Notes: generated by a model from the sequence alone, not told the origin. Positions 8,423 to 17,235 are shown, counted from the first letter of the stretch. The stretch: 64,000 nucleotides of DNA from Streptomyces sp. NBC_00461 (GCF_036013935.1 NZ_CP107902.1:8713001-8777000); one strand, 5' to 3'. Numbers and translations: made by a program.

Positions 8423-8458
8423 CTGAAAGCCTCTTTGAGACGAAGTCGCGGCTGGCTC

Positions 8459-8569
8459 TGCAATTGCATCTTCAATTGCATCCACGGGTGGTGTGCGGGA
8501 CGATAGCGCCCGGCCCCCACCCTCGCAAGATCATCTGCAATTGCAGCGGTAATTGCCGATGCACTTGCG
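8459..8569. promoter_or_regulatory. Array of TGCAATTGCA-like sites in a divergent promoter region
   Basis: Two perfect ten-base palindromes TGCAATTGCA lie at 8459-8468 and 8536-8545. Degenerate copies follow at exactly 12-base steps: TTCAATTGCA at 8471-8480, GGTAATTGCC at 8548-8557 and TGCACTTGCG at 8560-8569. The TTGC half-site therefore recurs at 8464, 8476, 8541, 8553 and 8565. The sites lie between the divergent DUF397 and ATPase genes, so they are good candidates for operators of the XRE regulator at 7114. Confidence 0.6.
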
Positions 8570-8650
8570 TGCGGACTGCTGGACGTAGCACGATACTTCG
8601 CACAGGTGTAGCGCTCGGTAGTTCTCTCCGCAGGGGTCCCAGGGGTCGCG

Positions 8651-9199
8651 ATGTCCGCAGAGCAAGTCGCAGAACCGGCGAACCCCCCGCGTATCGAGGC
8701 GACTTGGGAATGGCTGTGCCGAGCCGTGGATCACATCGGCAGCCCCGCGCCCGGGCTCAGCTTTCCCCTCGCTCCCGCCTCCGCGGACGGCCTTGGGCCG
8801 GCCCACTGTGCGGTGCTCGTCGTCCCGCCCGTTCCCCAATCCGCCCACATCGCCCGCGACTTGATCAGACGGACGCTCGTCGACCGGGCCGCGCACGAAC
8901 GCGTCGAGGACGTGGCGGTCACCGTGTCGGAACTGGTGAGCAACGCTCTGCGCTACGGCCGGGCGCCGGGCGCCGAGGGGGAGTTGCACCCGGCGCTGTG
9001 GCTCGCGTACTGGGACCACTGGTCGTGCGCGGTGTGTGCGGTGACCGACGACAGCGACCTGGTCCCCGTCCCCGTGGAGGCGGACGAACTCGCGGAGTCG
9101 GGACGGGGACTGCAGGTCGTCTCGGCGCTGAGCGACAGCTGGGGCTGGAACCCCCGGGCCGACGGCGGAAAGGTCGTCTGGGCCCTGTTCGGGCTCTGA
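8651..9199 (+). CDS. Anti-sigma-like ATP-binding protein (HATPase_c)
   Basis: A 182-residue cytoplasmic protein of the RsbW/SpoIIAB-like GHKL class, which bind ATP and either sequester sigma factors or phosphorylate anti-sigma antagonists. The N box is SELVSNALRYG (about residues 97-107), the G1-type motif is VTDDSD, and the G2 box is ESGRGLQVVSAL. The first 65 residues are an extra region of unknown role. AGGGG sits six bases before the ATG. It is the third member of the XRE/DUF397/ATPase trio and diverges from the other two across the TTGC sites. No sigma factor or STAS antagonist lies beside it, so its partner is not known. Confidence 0.85.
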   Translation: MSAEQVAEPANPPRIEATWEWLCRAVDHIGSPAPGLSFPLAPASADGLGPAHCAVLVVPPVPQSAHIARDLIRRTLVDRAAHERVEDVAVTVSELVSNALRYGRAPGAEGELHPALWLAYWDHWSCAVCAVTDDSDLVPVPVEADELAESGRGLQVVSALSDSWGWNPRADGGKVVWALFGL

Positions 9200-9218
9200 C
9201 GCCGCGGTCGGGATCCTC

Positions 9219-10022
9219 TCAGGCCTTGCGGCCGATACCGCAGATCGCGTCCACCTCGGAGGGTGAGCGGCCCACGTCGATGGGCTCGGGGTGCCACTGC
9301 GAGGTGGGAACGACCCCCGGTTCCACCAGTTCCAGCCCGTCGAAGTAGGCCGCGATCCGCTCGGGCCCGCGCAGATGGTACGAGCTGGCCGAGTTGGCGT
9401 TGTAGACGGAAATGGCCTGGTTGAGCGCCTCGTTGGTGTCGGTGCCGTCGCTCAGGGCGAGGTAGCTGCCCGCAGGCAGCGCGTCGAGGAAACGGGCCAC
9501 GACGGCGCCCGGCTCGTCGGAGTCGGGGATCTGGCCCAGGATGCCGAGCATGGTCAGCGCCACCGGCCGGCTGAAGTCCAGGGTCCTGGCCGCCTCTTCG
9601 AGGATCCGCTCGGGCTCGCGCACATCGGCGTCGAGGTAGGCGCAGGCGCCCTGTGGGGTGCTGGTGAGCAGGGCCTGGGCGTGCACCAGCACCAGCGGGT
9701 CGTTGTCGACGTACACGATGCGGCTCTCGGGAGCGACGCGTTGCGCGACCTCGTGGGTGTTGTCGACCGTGGGCAGGCCGGTGCCGACGTCGAGGAACTG
9801 GCGGATCCCCGCCTCGGCGGCCAGATGGCGCACGGCCCGGACGAGGAAGCGCCGTTGAAGACGGGCGAGCAGCGCGATGTCCGGGAACATCTGGAGGATC
9901 ATCTCGCCGGCCTGGCGGTCGGCGGCGTAGTTGTCCTTGCCGCCCAACAGGAAGTTCCACACACGGGCCGAATGCGGCCGGTCCAGCTGCAGCCGGTCGG
10001 CCAGCGGGTCTTCGGAGGTCAT
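9219..10022 (-). CDS. DUF574 SAM-dependent methyltransferase
   Basis: A 267-residue member of the actinobacterial DUF574 (PF04672) methyltransferase-like family. Diagnostic parts are ARVWNFLLGGKDNYAADRQAG at the N terminus (about 16-36), the SAM-binding QFLDVGTGLPTVDNTHEVAQ (about 77-96), the acidic strand end VYVDNDPLVLVHA, and PVALTMLGILGQIPD. The substrate is unknown for the family. I chose the ATG at 10022, with GAGG about ten bases upstream, as the family begins close to it. A second paralog lies at 39130. It is convergent with the ATPase gene, with only 19 bases between. Confidence 0.85.
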   Translation of the reverse strand: MTSEDPLADRLQLDRPHSARVWNFLLGGKDNYAADRQAGEMILQMFPDIALLARLQRRFLVRAVRHLAAEAGIRQFLDVGTGLPTVDNTHEVAQRVAPESRIVYVDNDPLVLVHAQALLTSTPQGACAYLDADVREPERILEEAARTLDFSRPVALTMLGILGQIPDSDEPGAVVARFLDALPAGSYLALSDGTDTNEALNQAISVYNANSASSYHLRGPERIAAYFDGLELVEPGVVPTSQWHPEPIDVGRSPSEVDAICGIGRKA

Positions 10023-10169
10023 GGGCAAAGCCTCACATGAAGTAGGCGCCGGTGTCCGGCCGTTCATGCTGTTCGGCCCGCGGGCGCGCTGAGTCCGTCT
10101 CGCCGTCGTGCCGCCCCGGCCGGTGCCACCGCGTCAAACGGTCCGGAACGCTGTCGATACCGTGCCACT

Positions 10170-10463
10170 GTGAGTCTTGATGAGCTGATGGAAGAACAGA
10201 CCAGTCTTCGCGATGTCCCGTCACCAGCCGCAGGTTCGTCGGTGGCGGGCGCACGCACGACGGCCACCCAAGGGCCGCCCGCGGTGACGGCGGAGTCGTG
10301 TTTCCGTATCGCGTCGCTGACGAAGGTCTTCACCTCCACGGCGCTGGTCCGCACGCTACGGGACAAGGGCGTCCCGTTGGGCACACCCGTCGTCGAACTG
10401 CTTCCCGCACTCGCGCCGGACTGGCGGGCCGATAAGAGCCTCACCATCGAGCAGATCCTCGTG
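10170..10463 (+). pseudogene. 5' remnant of a beta-lactamase-type serine hydrolase
   Basis: The first 98 codons read like the start of a class C beta-lactamase/esterase: SCFRIASLTKVFTSTALV carries the S-x-x-K catalytic motif (SLTK, near residues 49-52), followed by GTPVVELLPALAP and LTIEQIL. Normal relatives continue with SHTSGL and another 250 residues including the YxN motif. Here the homology stops at about 10463 and the frame runs on, without family similarity, antisense over the 3' end of the GntR gene to 10577. The gene has therefore lost about three quarters of its length. The start is a GTG with no convincing ribosome binding site. Confidence 0.7.
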
Positions 10464-10474
10464 GAGCGGCCCGC

Positions 10475-11203
10475 TCACGCCCCGACCTGCGCCCGCAGCC
10501 ACTCCTCCACTTCCCCTACATGTGCGGCCGCCGCCGCTCGGGCCGCCTCCGGGTCGTGGGCCACCAGGGCCCGGTAGATCGCCGCGTGCTCGCGGCGGGT
10601 ACGGGCGAAGGCGCCCTCCTCCTGGTAGCCGCGCCACACGCGGGCGCGGAAGGTGCGTGAGGACAGGCCCTCCAGGATGGCGGCCATGGTCTCGTTGCCC
10701 GCGGCCGTCGCGATCTCGCGGTGGAAGGCGAGGTCGTGGGCGAGGATCTCCTCGGGGTCGTCGGTGGCATTCATCGCCGTGAGGTGCTTCTCGACCTCGG
10801 CCAGCTGGTCGGGCGTGATGCGGGCCGCCGCCAGCGCGGTCGCCGTCGACTCCAGGATGCGGCGCACCTCCAGCAGCTCCACCAGGCGCGGGCCCCGGGA
10901 GAGGTCGGCGACCACGCCGAAGGTCTCCAGCAGGTCGCCGGCTTCCAGCTGGGTGACGTAGATGCCGGAGCCGTGCCGGGCCTCCAGGACGCCGAGCACG
11001 GTGAGGGCGCGGATCGCCTCGCGCATCGAGCTGCGGGAGATGCCCAGCTGCACCGCGAGGTCGCGTTCGGTGGGCAGTCGCTGGCCGGGCTCCAGACGGC
11101 CCCCCGCGATCATGGCCTTGATCTGCTCGATGGCGCGCTGCGTCACCGTGCCCTTCTGCGGAGCGGGCCTGGTCTCGGTCTCCCCGGCCAGGGTCTCGTC
11201 CAT
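10475..11203 (-). CDS. GntR/FadR-type (FCD) repressor of the fucose operon
   Basis: A 242-residue regulator. The winged helix occupies about residues 17-85 (QRLPTERDLAVQLGISRSSM, then REAIRALTVLGVLEARHGSG). The all-helical FCD domain follows, with metal-ligand type positions in AHDLAFHREIATAAGN, RREHAAIYRALVAHD and AAAAHVGEVEEWL. FCD regulators usually sense sugar acids or organic acids, so L-fuconate or a downstream keto acid is a likely inducer. GAAGGAG lies just before the ATG at 11203. It is divergent from the sugar import and catabolism operon and a matching palindromic operator lies between them. Its 3' end abuts the beta-lactamase remnant. Confidence 0.88.
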   Translation of the reverse strand: MDETLAGETETRPAPQKGTVTQRAIEQIKAMIAGGRLEPGQRLPTERDLAVQLGISRSSMREAIRALTVLGVLEARHGSGIYVTQLEAGDLLETFGVVADLSRGPRLVELLEVRRILESTATALAAARITPDQLAEVEKHLTAMNATDDPEEILAHDLAFHREIATAAGNETMAAILEGLSSRTFRARVWRGYQEEGAFARTRREHAAIYRALVAHDPEAARAAAAAHVGEVEEWLRAQVGA

Positions 11204-11247
11204 GCCCACTCCTTCAGTCGCCGGTGCGCCGCAGTCTAACTGTGAAG

Positions 11248-11323
11248 GTGGTAGGACCACTATGGCTCGAAATCGCGAAAATCCGGCGCCGGCGGGTGTT
11301 GTTCGACGGAAGTGGTCTGATAA
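11248..11323 (+). promoter_or_regulatory. FCD-type operators and promoter of the fucose operon
   Basis: A perfect palindrome GTGGT-AGG-ACCAC (11248-11260) fits the TGGT-N3-ACCA pattern bound by many FadR-subfamily regulators. A second partial site, GTGGTCTGATAA, starts at 11312, 64 bases on, and overlaps the likely core promoter. A -35-like TTGTTC precedes it. Two sites 64 bases apart allow cooperative or looped repression of both divergent genes. Confidence 0.55.
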
Positions 11324-11383
11324 GTATGCGTGCAACTGCTCGATCACCGTCAATCTCGATCACGCTCGACGAGGAGCTGACAG

Positions 11384-12472
11384 ATGCCCGGCAGCACTGC
11401 GCGGAACAACGGACGACACGGCAGGCGACTCTCCTCGTGGGCGGTGCGCACGACGGCCACGGCAGCCGTGGCCACCCTCGCGCTCACGGCATGCGGTAGT
11501 ACGAAGGACACCGGTTCCGGCAGTACGGGAGGCGGCGGCACCGGCAAGGTCGGGGTGATCCTGCCCCTGCTGACCTCGCCGTTCTGGCAGTCGTACAACG
11601 ACTACGTGCCGAAGATGGCGAAGTCGCAGGGCGTCGAGACGCTCAAGACGGTCAACTCCAACAGCGACCCCTCGCAGCAGATCACCGACATCAACAACCA
11701 GCTCAACCAGGGCGTGAAGGGCCTGGTCGTGGCCCCGCTGGACAGCGCAGCCATCGAGGCCGGCCTCGACCAGGCCGATCGCAAGGGTGTGCCCGTGGTC
11801 GCCGTCGACGTGGCACCGGACAAGGGCAAGGTCGCCATGGTCGTACGCGCCGACAACGTCGCGTACGGCACCAAGGCCTGCGACTACCTCGGCGGGCACA
11901 TCACCAGAGGCAAGGTCGTGCAGGTCATGGGCGACCTGGCCTCGGTCAACGGCCGGGACCGCTCCGAGGCCTTCCGTGCCTGCGTGAAGAAGAAGTATCC
12001 GGGGCTCAAGGTCCTGGAGATCCCCGCCAAGTGGGAGTCGGACACCGCGGCCTCCAAGCTCGACACACTCCTCAACGCCAACCCCGACATCAAGGGCATC
12101 TACCTGCAGGCCGGCGGCGTCTACCTGGCGCCGACCCTGCAGACCCTGAAGTCGAAGGGGATGCTGAAGAAGACCGGCACCGCGGGCCACATCACCATCG
12201 TCTCCAACGACGGCATCCCGCAGGAGTTCGACGCCATCCGCAAGGGCCAGATCGACGCGACCGTCTCCCAGCCCGCCGACGCCTACGCCAAGTACGGCCT
12301 GTACTACATCAAGGCGGCGATGGAGGGGAAGACCTTCAAGCCGGGCCCGACCGACCACGACTCGACGATCGTCAAGCTGCCCAACGGCATCCTTGAGGAC
12401 CAGCTGCCCGCCCCGCTGGTCACGAAGGACAACGTCGACGACCCCAAGCTCTGGGGCAACACGGTCAAATGA
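11384..12472 (+). CDS. Sugar ABC transporter substrate-binding lipoprotein (RbsB-like)
   Basis: Captures a monosaccharide outside the membrane and hands it to the permease. The 362-residue protein has a twin-Arg-bearing signal and lipobox LTAC with the lipidated Cys37, then a flexible Gly/Ser stretch, then the two-lobed periplasmic-binding fold of the RbsB type (GVILPLLTSPFWQSYNDYV, NQGVKGLVVAPLDSAAI, VVAVDVAP, and VSNDGIPQEFDAIRKGQIDATVSQP). GAGGAG is eight bases before the ATG. It is the first gene of a nine-gene operon and overlaps the ATPase gene by four bases. L-fucose as substrate is inferred from the enzymes downstream. Confidence 0.9.
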   Translation: MPGSTARNNGRHGRRLSSWAVRTTATAAVATLALTACGSTKDTGSGSTGGGGTGKVGVILPLLTSPFWQSYNDYVPKMAKSQGVETLKTVNSNSDPSQQITDINNQLNQGVKGLVVAPLDSAAIEAGLDQADRKGVPVVAVDVAPDKGKVAMVVRADNVAYGTKACDYLGGHITRGKVVQVMGDLASVNGRDRSEAFRACVKKKYPGLKVLEIPAKWESDTAASKLDTLLNANPDIKGIYLQAGGVYLAPTLQTLKSKGMLKKTGTAGHITIVSNDGIPQEFDAIRKGQIDATVSQPADAYAKYGLYYIKAAMEGKTFKPGPTDHDSTIVKLPNGILEDQLPAPLVTKDNVDDPKLWGNTVK

Positions 12473-14073
12473 GCCTCCAGGAAAGCCAGTTGGTGCCCCT
12501 GGTCGAGGCGCGGGGCATCGTCAGGCGCTACGGCCCCATCACCGCCCTCGCGGACGGCCGGCTCACCGTGCTGCCCGGCGAGTCACACGCCCTCGTCGGA
12601 CGCAACGGCGCCGGCAAGTCGACCCTGGTCAACGTCCTCACCGGGCTCCAGGCGCCCGACGAGGGCACGGTCCGCTTCGACGGCGAGCCCGCGCCCCCGC
12701 TCGCCGACCGGGACGCCTGGCGCCGCAAGGTCGCCTGCGTCTACCAACACCCCACCCTCGTTCCGGAATTCACGGTTGCCGAAAATCTCTTCATGGCGGA
12801 GATTCACACCGCCAAGTCGACAAGGTTCAGATCCAGGGGCGGCCGGGGGTCCGGGGGTTGTCCCCCGGATGAACACAGCATCAACCGGCAGCCGCTCAGC
12901 CGCGGCTTCATCAGCTGGCGCCGGCTCAGGACCGAGGCCGCCGCGCTCCTCGACACCTGGGACGTGCGCGTCGACCCGGAGGCACGCACGGCCGACCTCA
13001 AGGTCGAGGACCGCCAGATGGTGGAGATCGCCCGGGCGCTCAGCTTCGGCGCCCGCTTCATCATCCTCGACGAGCCGACCGCCCAGCTCGACAACCGCGA
13101 GATCGAGCGGCTCTTCGACCGTATGCGCGCACTGCAGGACTCCGGCGTCACCTTCCTGTTCATCTCGCACCACCTCCAGGAGGTGTACGAGGTCTGCCAG
13201 ACCGTCACCGTGCTGCGCGACGCCCGCTGGATCACCACGGCGCCCGTCGCCGACCTGCCCAGGGCGGCCCTGGTGGAGGCGATGGCGGGGGAGAGCCTGG
13301 AGACGATCGCCGAACAGGCCGTGCAGGAACAGATCGTCGACGACGACGCCCCCGTCCTGCTCGACGCCCGCGGGCTCACCTCGGACACGTACGAGAACGT
13401 CGACCTGACCGTCCGGCGCGGCGAGGTGCTCGGGCTCGCCGGCTCCAGCGCCAGCGGCAAGATCGAGTTGGCGGAGGCCTTCGCGGGCCTGCGCACACCC
13501 ACCGGAGGAACCGCCCGACTCGACGGCGAACAGCTGCAGTTCGGGTCGGTGCAGGCCGCCCTGAAGGCAGGAATCGGCTGCGTCCCGCGCGACCGGCACG
13601 GGCAGGGCCTGGTCCGCGGGATGACGATCGGCGACAACACCACCATGAGCGTCCTGGACCGGCTCGGCCGCTTCGGCTTCATCGGCACCGACCGCAAGCG
13701 GGGCTTCGCCACCGAGCTGATCGACCGGCTCGACATCCACGCCGAGGGCCCCGAGCAGCCGGTCTCCGAGCTCTCGGGCGGCAACGCGCAGAAGGTCGTC
13801 ATGGCCCGCGCCCTCGCCTCCGACCCGCGGCTGCTCGTCCTGATCAACCCCACCGCGGGCGTCGACGTGAAGTCCAAGGAGTCCCTGCTCGCCCGCGTGG
13901 ACACCGCCCGTGAGGACGGCACCGCGGTCCTGGTCGTCTCCGACGAACTCGACGACCTCAGGCGCTGCGACCGCGTCCTCGTCCTCTTCCACGGCCGCGT
14001 CGTCGCCGAGCATCCGGCGGGCTGGCGCGACCACGAGCTGATCGCCTCCATCGAAGGAGTGGACCATGGCTGA
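12469..14073 (+). CDS. Sugar ABC transporter ATPase (RbsA/MglA type) with an insertion
   Basis: A 534-residue protein with two fused nucleotide-binding domains that power the RbsB/RbsC-type importer. Domain 1 has Walker A GRNGAGKST (44-52), the Q loop in VYQHPT, and Walker B FIILDEPTAQLD (197-208). Domain 2 has the usual degenerate Walker A (GSSASGKIEL), signature LSGGNAQKVVMARAL and LVLINPTAGVD. Oddly, between AENLF (105-108) and NRQPLSRGFISW (139-150) it carries about 30 residues, including RFRSRGGRGSGGCPPDEHS, that I do not expect in this family. The inserted DNA uses codons rare for the host (AGA, AGG, ACA, ATT) and holds a REP-like hairpin. The frame is kept. The start overlaps the previous stop by four bases. 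Confidence 0.88.
   Translation: MSLQESQLVPLVEARGIVRRYGPITALADGRLTVLPGESHALVGRNGAGKSTLVNVLTGLQAPDEGTVRFDGEPAPPLADRDAWRRKVACVYQHPTLVPEFTVAENLFMAEIHTAKSTRFRSRGGRGSGGCPPDEHSINRQPLSRGFISWRRLRTEAAALLDTWDVRVDPEARTADLKVEDRQMVEIARALSFGARFIILDEPTAQLDNREIERLFDRMRALQDSGVTFLFISHHLQEVYEVCQTVTVLRDARWITTAPVADLPRAALVEAMAGESLETIAEQAVQEQIVDDDAPVLLDARGLTSDTYENVDLTVRRGEVLGLAGSSASGKIELAEAFAGLRTPTGGTARLDGEQLQFGSVQAALKAGIGCVPRDRHGQGLVRGMTIGDNTTMSVLDRLGRFGFIGTDRKRGFATELIDRLDIHAEGPEQPVSELSGGNAQKVVMARALASDPRLLVLINPTAGVDVKSKESLLARVDTAREDGTAVLVVSDELDDLRRCDRVLVLFHGRVVAEHPAGWRDHELIASIEGVDHG
12793..12885 (+). repeat. In-frame inserted segment with a REP-like hairpin
   Basis: About 90 bases inside the ATPase gene appear foreign to it. 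The core hairpin is a perfect inverted repeat TCCGGGGG (12850-12857), loop TTGT, CCCCCGGA (12862-12869), preceded by GGGGCGGCCGG. Elements of this look are scattered between genes in Streptomyces chromosomes, so finding one inside an open gene is unusual. The left part (about 12770-12830) is lower in GC than its surroundings. No clear target duplication is visible, so the exact ends are estimates. Confidence 0.55.
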
Positions 14074-15094
14074 CACCAAGGCGGCCGAGCCCCTCTCGCC
14101 GTCGAAGGCTCCCGCTGCGCGGTCGGCCAGGACGGTGCTGCTGCGCCGGGCCCGCGAACTGGCCCTCGTACCGGCCCTGTTGGCGCTGTTGGTGCTCGGC
14201 GCGGTGGTCAACGACTCCTTCCTCACCGAGCGCAACCTGATCTCGATCCTGGGCGCCTCCGCCGCGCTCGCCATGGTCGTCCTCGCCGAGTCCCTGGTGT
14301 TGATCACCGGCAAGTTCGACCTGTCCCTGGAGTCGGTCGTCGGCATCGCGCCCGCCGTGGGCGCGCTGCTCGTCCTGCCCGCCGCGCAGTCCGGTTGGGG
14401 CACCGAACTCCCCTCCTGGCTGGCCCTGTTGGCGATCCTCGTGGTGGGCGGGGCGGTCGGCGCCTTCAACGGTGTCCTGGTCGTCAAGTTCAAGCTGAAC
14501 GCGTTCATCGTGACCCTCGCGATGCTGATCGTCCTGCGCGGACTGCTGGTCGGCGCGACCAAGGGCAAGACGCTGTTCGGCATGCCCGACAGCTTCTACT
14601 CCCTGGCGACGAGCACCTTCCTGACCGTCCCGATGTCGGTGTGGCTCGCGGCGGTCGCCTTCGCCGTCGCCGGGGTCGTGCTGAAGTACCACCGCGTCGG
14701 ACGCGCCCTGTACGCCATCGGCGGCAACGCGGACGCCGCCCGCGCGGCCGGCATCCGCGTCGAGCGCGTCATGCTCGGCGTGTTCGTCGTCGCCGGCGTC
14801 CTCGCCTCGGTCGGCGGGATCATGCAGACCGGGTACGTCGGCGCGATCAGCGCCAACCAGGGCAACAACATGATCTTCACCGTGTTCGCGGCGGCGGTCA
14901 TCGGCGGCATCAGCCTGGACGGCGGCAAGGGCACCATGTTCGGCGCCCTGACCGGCGTACTCCTGCTGGGTGTCGTACAGAACCTGCTCACCCTCGCCCA
15001 GGTGCCGTCCTTCTGGATCCAGGCCATCTACGGCGGAATCATCCTGGTCGCCCTCATGATCGCCCGTGTGACGACGGGACGGGCCCAGGACTGA
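14066..15094 (+). CDS. Sugar ABC transporter permease (RbsC-like)
   Basis: A 342-residue membrane channel for the importer, with eight to ten hydrophobic segments. Family landmarks are NLISILGASAALAMVVLAESLVLI, ITGKFDLSLESVVGIAP near the second transmembrane region, and the coupling segment GRALYAIGGNADAARAAGIRV (about 212-232), followed by GGKGTMFGALTGVLLLG. The N-terminal 30 residues are cytoplasmic and polar. AAGGAG lies six bases before the ATG, and the gene overlaps the ATPase gene by eight bases. It completes a three-part importer of the carbohydrate uptake transporter-2 class. Confidence 0.9.
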   Translation: MADTKAAEPLSPSKAPAARSARTVLLRRARELALVPALLALLVLGAVVNDSFLTERNLISILGASAALAMVVLAESLVLITGKFDLSLESVVGIAPAVGALLVLPAAQSGWGTELPSWLALLAILVVGGAVGAFNGVLVVKFKLNAFIVTLAMLIVLRGLLVGATKGKTLFGMPDSFYSLATSTFLTVPMSVWLAAVAFAVAGVVLKYHRVGRALYAIGGNADAARAAGIRVERVMLGVFVVAGVLASVGGIMQTGYVGAISANQGNNMIFTVFAAAVIGGISLDGGKGTMFGALTGVLLLGVVQNLLTLAQVPSFWIQAIYGGIILVALMIARVTTGRAQD

Positions 15095-15133
15095 CCCCCT
15101 CCGCCCGACCTGCCACCGACCGAAAGGCCCCCT

Positions 15134-16483
15134 GTGTCCCTGACGCCCGGCCCCTCCTGCCGCATCCTGGCGGTCGACACCTATGACGTCCGTTTCCCGA
15201 CCTCGCGCGAACTCGACGGCTCCGACGCGATGAATCCGGACCCCGACTACTCGGCCGCGTACGTCGTGCTGCGTACCGATGCCGAGGAGGGGCCGGAGGG
15301 GCACGGCTTCACCTTCACCATCGGGCGGGGCAACGAGGTCCAGGTCGCCGCGATCCACGCGCTGCGCCACCATGTGGTCGGACGGTCCGTCGACGAGGTG
15401 TGCGCCGACCCGGGGGCCCTGTACCGGGATCTCGTCGGGGACAGTCAGCTGCGCTGGCTCGGACCCGAGAAGGGCGTGATGCACATGGCGATCGGCGCGG
15501 TGGTCAACGCCGCGTGGGACCTGGCGGCCAAGCGGGCGGACAAGCCGCTGTGGCGGCTGCTCGCCGAGGCCGACCCCGAGTGGCTGGTCGGGCAGATCGA
15601 CTTCCGCTACCTCACGGACGCGCTCACGCCCCAGGAGGCGCTGGAGATCCTGCGCCGGGGCAGGCCCGGCGCACAGGAGCGCACGGCCCGACTGCTGGAG
15701 CGCGGATATCCCGGCTATACGACCTCTGCAGGCTGGCTCGGCTACAGCGACGAGAAACTCACTCGGCTCGCCGCCCAGGCGATCGCCGACGGCTTCACTC
15801 AGATCAAGCTCAAGGTCGGCGCGGACCTCGACGACGACATACGCCGCTGCCGGGTCGCCCGCTCCGTCGTCGGACCGGACATCCGTATCGCGATCGACGC
15901 CAACCAGCGCTGGGGCGTCGACGAGGCTGTCCGCTGGACCAAGGCGCTGGCCGAGTTCGACCCGTACTGGATCGAGGAGCCCACCAGCCCCGACGACGTC
16001 CTCGGTCATGCGGCGATCCGCAAGGCGGTCGCACCGGTCAAGGTCGCGACCGGCGAGCACGTGCAGAACCGGATCGTGTTCAAGCAGCTCCTGCAGGCCG
16101 GTGCCCTCGACGTCCTCCAGATCGACGCGGCCCGCGTCGGCGGCGTCAACGAGAACCTCGCGATCCTGCTGCTGGCCGCCAAGTTCGGCGTGCCGGTCTG
16201 CCCGCACGCGGGCGGCGTGGGCCTGTGCGAACTCGTCCAGCACCTGTCGATGTTCGACTACGTGGCGGTCTCCGGCACCATGGACGACCGGGTGATCGAG
16301 TACGTCGACCATCTGCACGACCACTTCCTCGACCCGGTGGTGATCCACGAGGGTCACTACACGGCACCCACCGCGCCGGGCTTCTCGGCCGCCATGCGGC
16401 CCGAGTCCATCACGCGCTACACCTTCCCCGGCGGCACCTTCTGGGCCGCCGACCTCGACCACAAGAACGGACGGGCGGCATGA
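15134..16483 (+). CDS. L-fuconate dehydratase
   Basis: Dehydrates L-fuconate to 2-keto-3-deoxy-L-fuconate, the committed step of non-phosphorylative L-fucose breakdown. This 449-residue enolase-superfamily protein shows Lys225/Lys227 in IKLKVG, Asp255 in DANQRW, Glu281 in [10 protein letters not shown], Glu308 in ATGEHVQN and His358 in [11 protein letters not shown]. These match the catalytic set I recall for the Xanthomonas enzyme (Lys220, Asp248, Glu274, Glu301, His351) with a constant offset of seven for the last four plus the second Lys. GTG start at 15134, with GAAAGG seven bases upstream. Length is normal for the family. It overlaps the SDR gene by four bases. Confidence 0.93.
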   Translation: MSLTPGPSCRILAVDTYDVRFPTSRELDGSDAMNPDPDYSAAYVVLRTDAEEGPEGHGFTFTIGRGNEVQVAAIHALRHHVVGRSVDEVCADPGALYRDLVGDSQLRWLGPEKGVMHMAIGAVVNAAWDLAAKRADKPLWRLLAEADPEWLVGQIDFRYLTDALTPQEALEILRRGRPGAQERTARLLERGYPGYTTSAGWLGYSDEKLTRLAAQAIADGFTQIKLKVGADLDDDIRRCRVARSVVGPDIRIAIDANQRWGVDEAVRWTKALAEFDPYWIEEPTSPDDVLGHAAIRKAVAPVKVATGEHVQNRIVFKQLLQAGALDVLQIDAARVGGVNENLAILLLAAKFGVPVCPHAGGVGLCELVQHLSMFDYVAVSGTMDDRVIEYVDHLHDHFLDPVVIHEGHYTAPTAPGFSAAMRPESITRYTFPGGTFWAADLDHKNGRAA

Positions 16484-17235
16484 GCGACTTCGAGGGGCTC
16501 AAGGCCCTGGTCACGGGCGGAGCCTCGGGCATCGGACGGGCGACGGCCGAACTCCTCGCCGCCCGCGGCGCCCAGGTAGCCGTCCTCGACCTCGACCCCA
16601 CCTCGGTCGACAAGCCGCTGCTCGCCTACCGGGCCGACGTCGCCGACGACGCGGCGGTGCGCGAGGCGGTGGCGGCCGCCGCGGCCGAACTCGGCGGCCT
16701 GGACGTCCTGGTCAACAACGCGGGCGTCGGAGCCCAGGGCACCGTCGAGGACAACGACGACGCCGAATGGCACCGCGTCCTCGACGTCGACGTCGTCGGC
16801 ATGGTCCGCGTCGCCCGCGCCGCCCTGCCGCACCTGCGCCGCTCCGAGCACGCGGCCATCGTCAACACCTGCTCCATCGTCGCCACCGCGGGCCTGCCGC
16901 AGCGGGCGCTGTACAGCGCGGCCAAGGGCGCGGTCTACTCCCTCACCCTCGCCATGGCCGCCGACCACGTCCGCGAAGGCATCCGCGTCAACTGCGTCAA
17001 CCCCGGCACGGCGGACACTCCGTGGGTCAGCCGACTGCTCGACGCCGCCCCCGACCCCGCCGCGGAACGCGCAGCCCTGGAGGCCCGCCAGCCCACCGGC
17101 CGCCTCGTCAGCGCCGCCGAAGTCGCGGGCGCCATCGCCTACTTGGCGAGCCCGCTGTCCGGCGCCACCACCGGCACCTCACTCGCCGTCGACGGCGGCA
17201 TGCAGGGCCTGCGCCTGAGGCCGGTGGGCCGGTGA
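16480..17235 (+). CDS. Short-chain dehydrogenase, probable 2-keto-3-deoxy-L-fuconate dehydrogenase
   Basis: A 251-residue classical SDR: NAD(P)-binding TGGASGIG (12-19), NNAG (79-82), catalytic Ser132, Tyr145 and Lys149 (YSAAK), and [13 protein letters not shown] after the active site. In fucose clusters an SDR oxidises 2-keto-3-deoxy-L-fuconate to the 2,4-diketo acid, while another dehydrogenase oxidises L-fucose. As an aldo/keto reductase follows and fits the first oxidation, I assign this protein to the second oxidation. The reverse assignment, L-fucose dehydrogenase, remains possible. ATG overlaps the dehydratase stop by four bases. Confidence 0.82.
   Translation: MSDFEGLKALVTGGASGIGRATAELLAARGAQVAVLDLDPTSVDKPLLAYRADVADDAAVREAVAAAAAELGGLDVLVNNAGVGAQGTVEDNDDAEWHRVLDVDVVGMVRVARAALPHLRRSEHAAIVNTCSIVATAGLPQRALYSAAKGAVYSLTLAMAADHVREGIRVNCVNPGTADTPWVSRLLDAAPDPAAERAALEARQPTGRLVSAAEVAGAIAYLASPLSGATTGTSLAVDGGMQGLRLRPVGR

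Noticed and set aside
12583..16462. Very long minus-strand open frames (over 600 and 800 codons) antisense to the fucose operon.
   Set aside because: They mirror well-identified plus-strand genes and have no recognisable protein motifs; long antisense frames are normal at this GC content.
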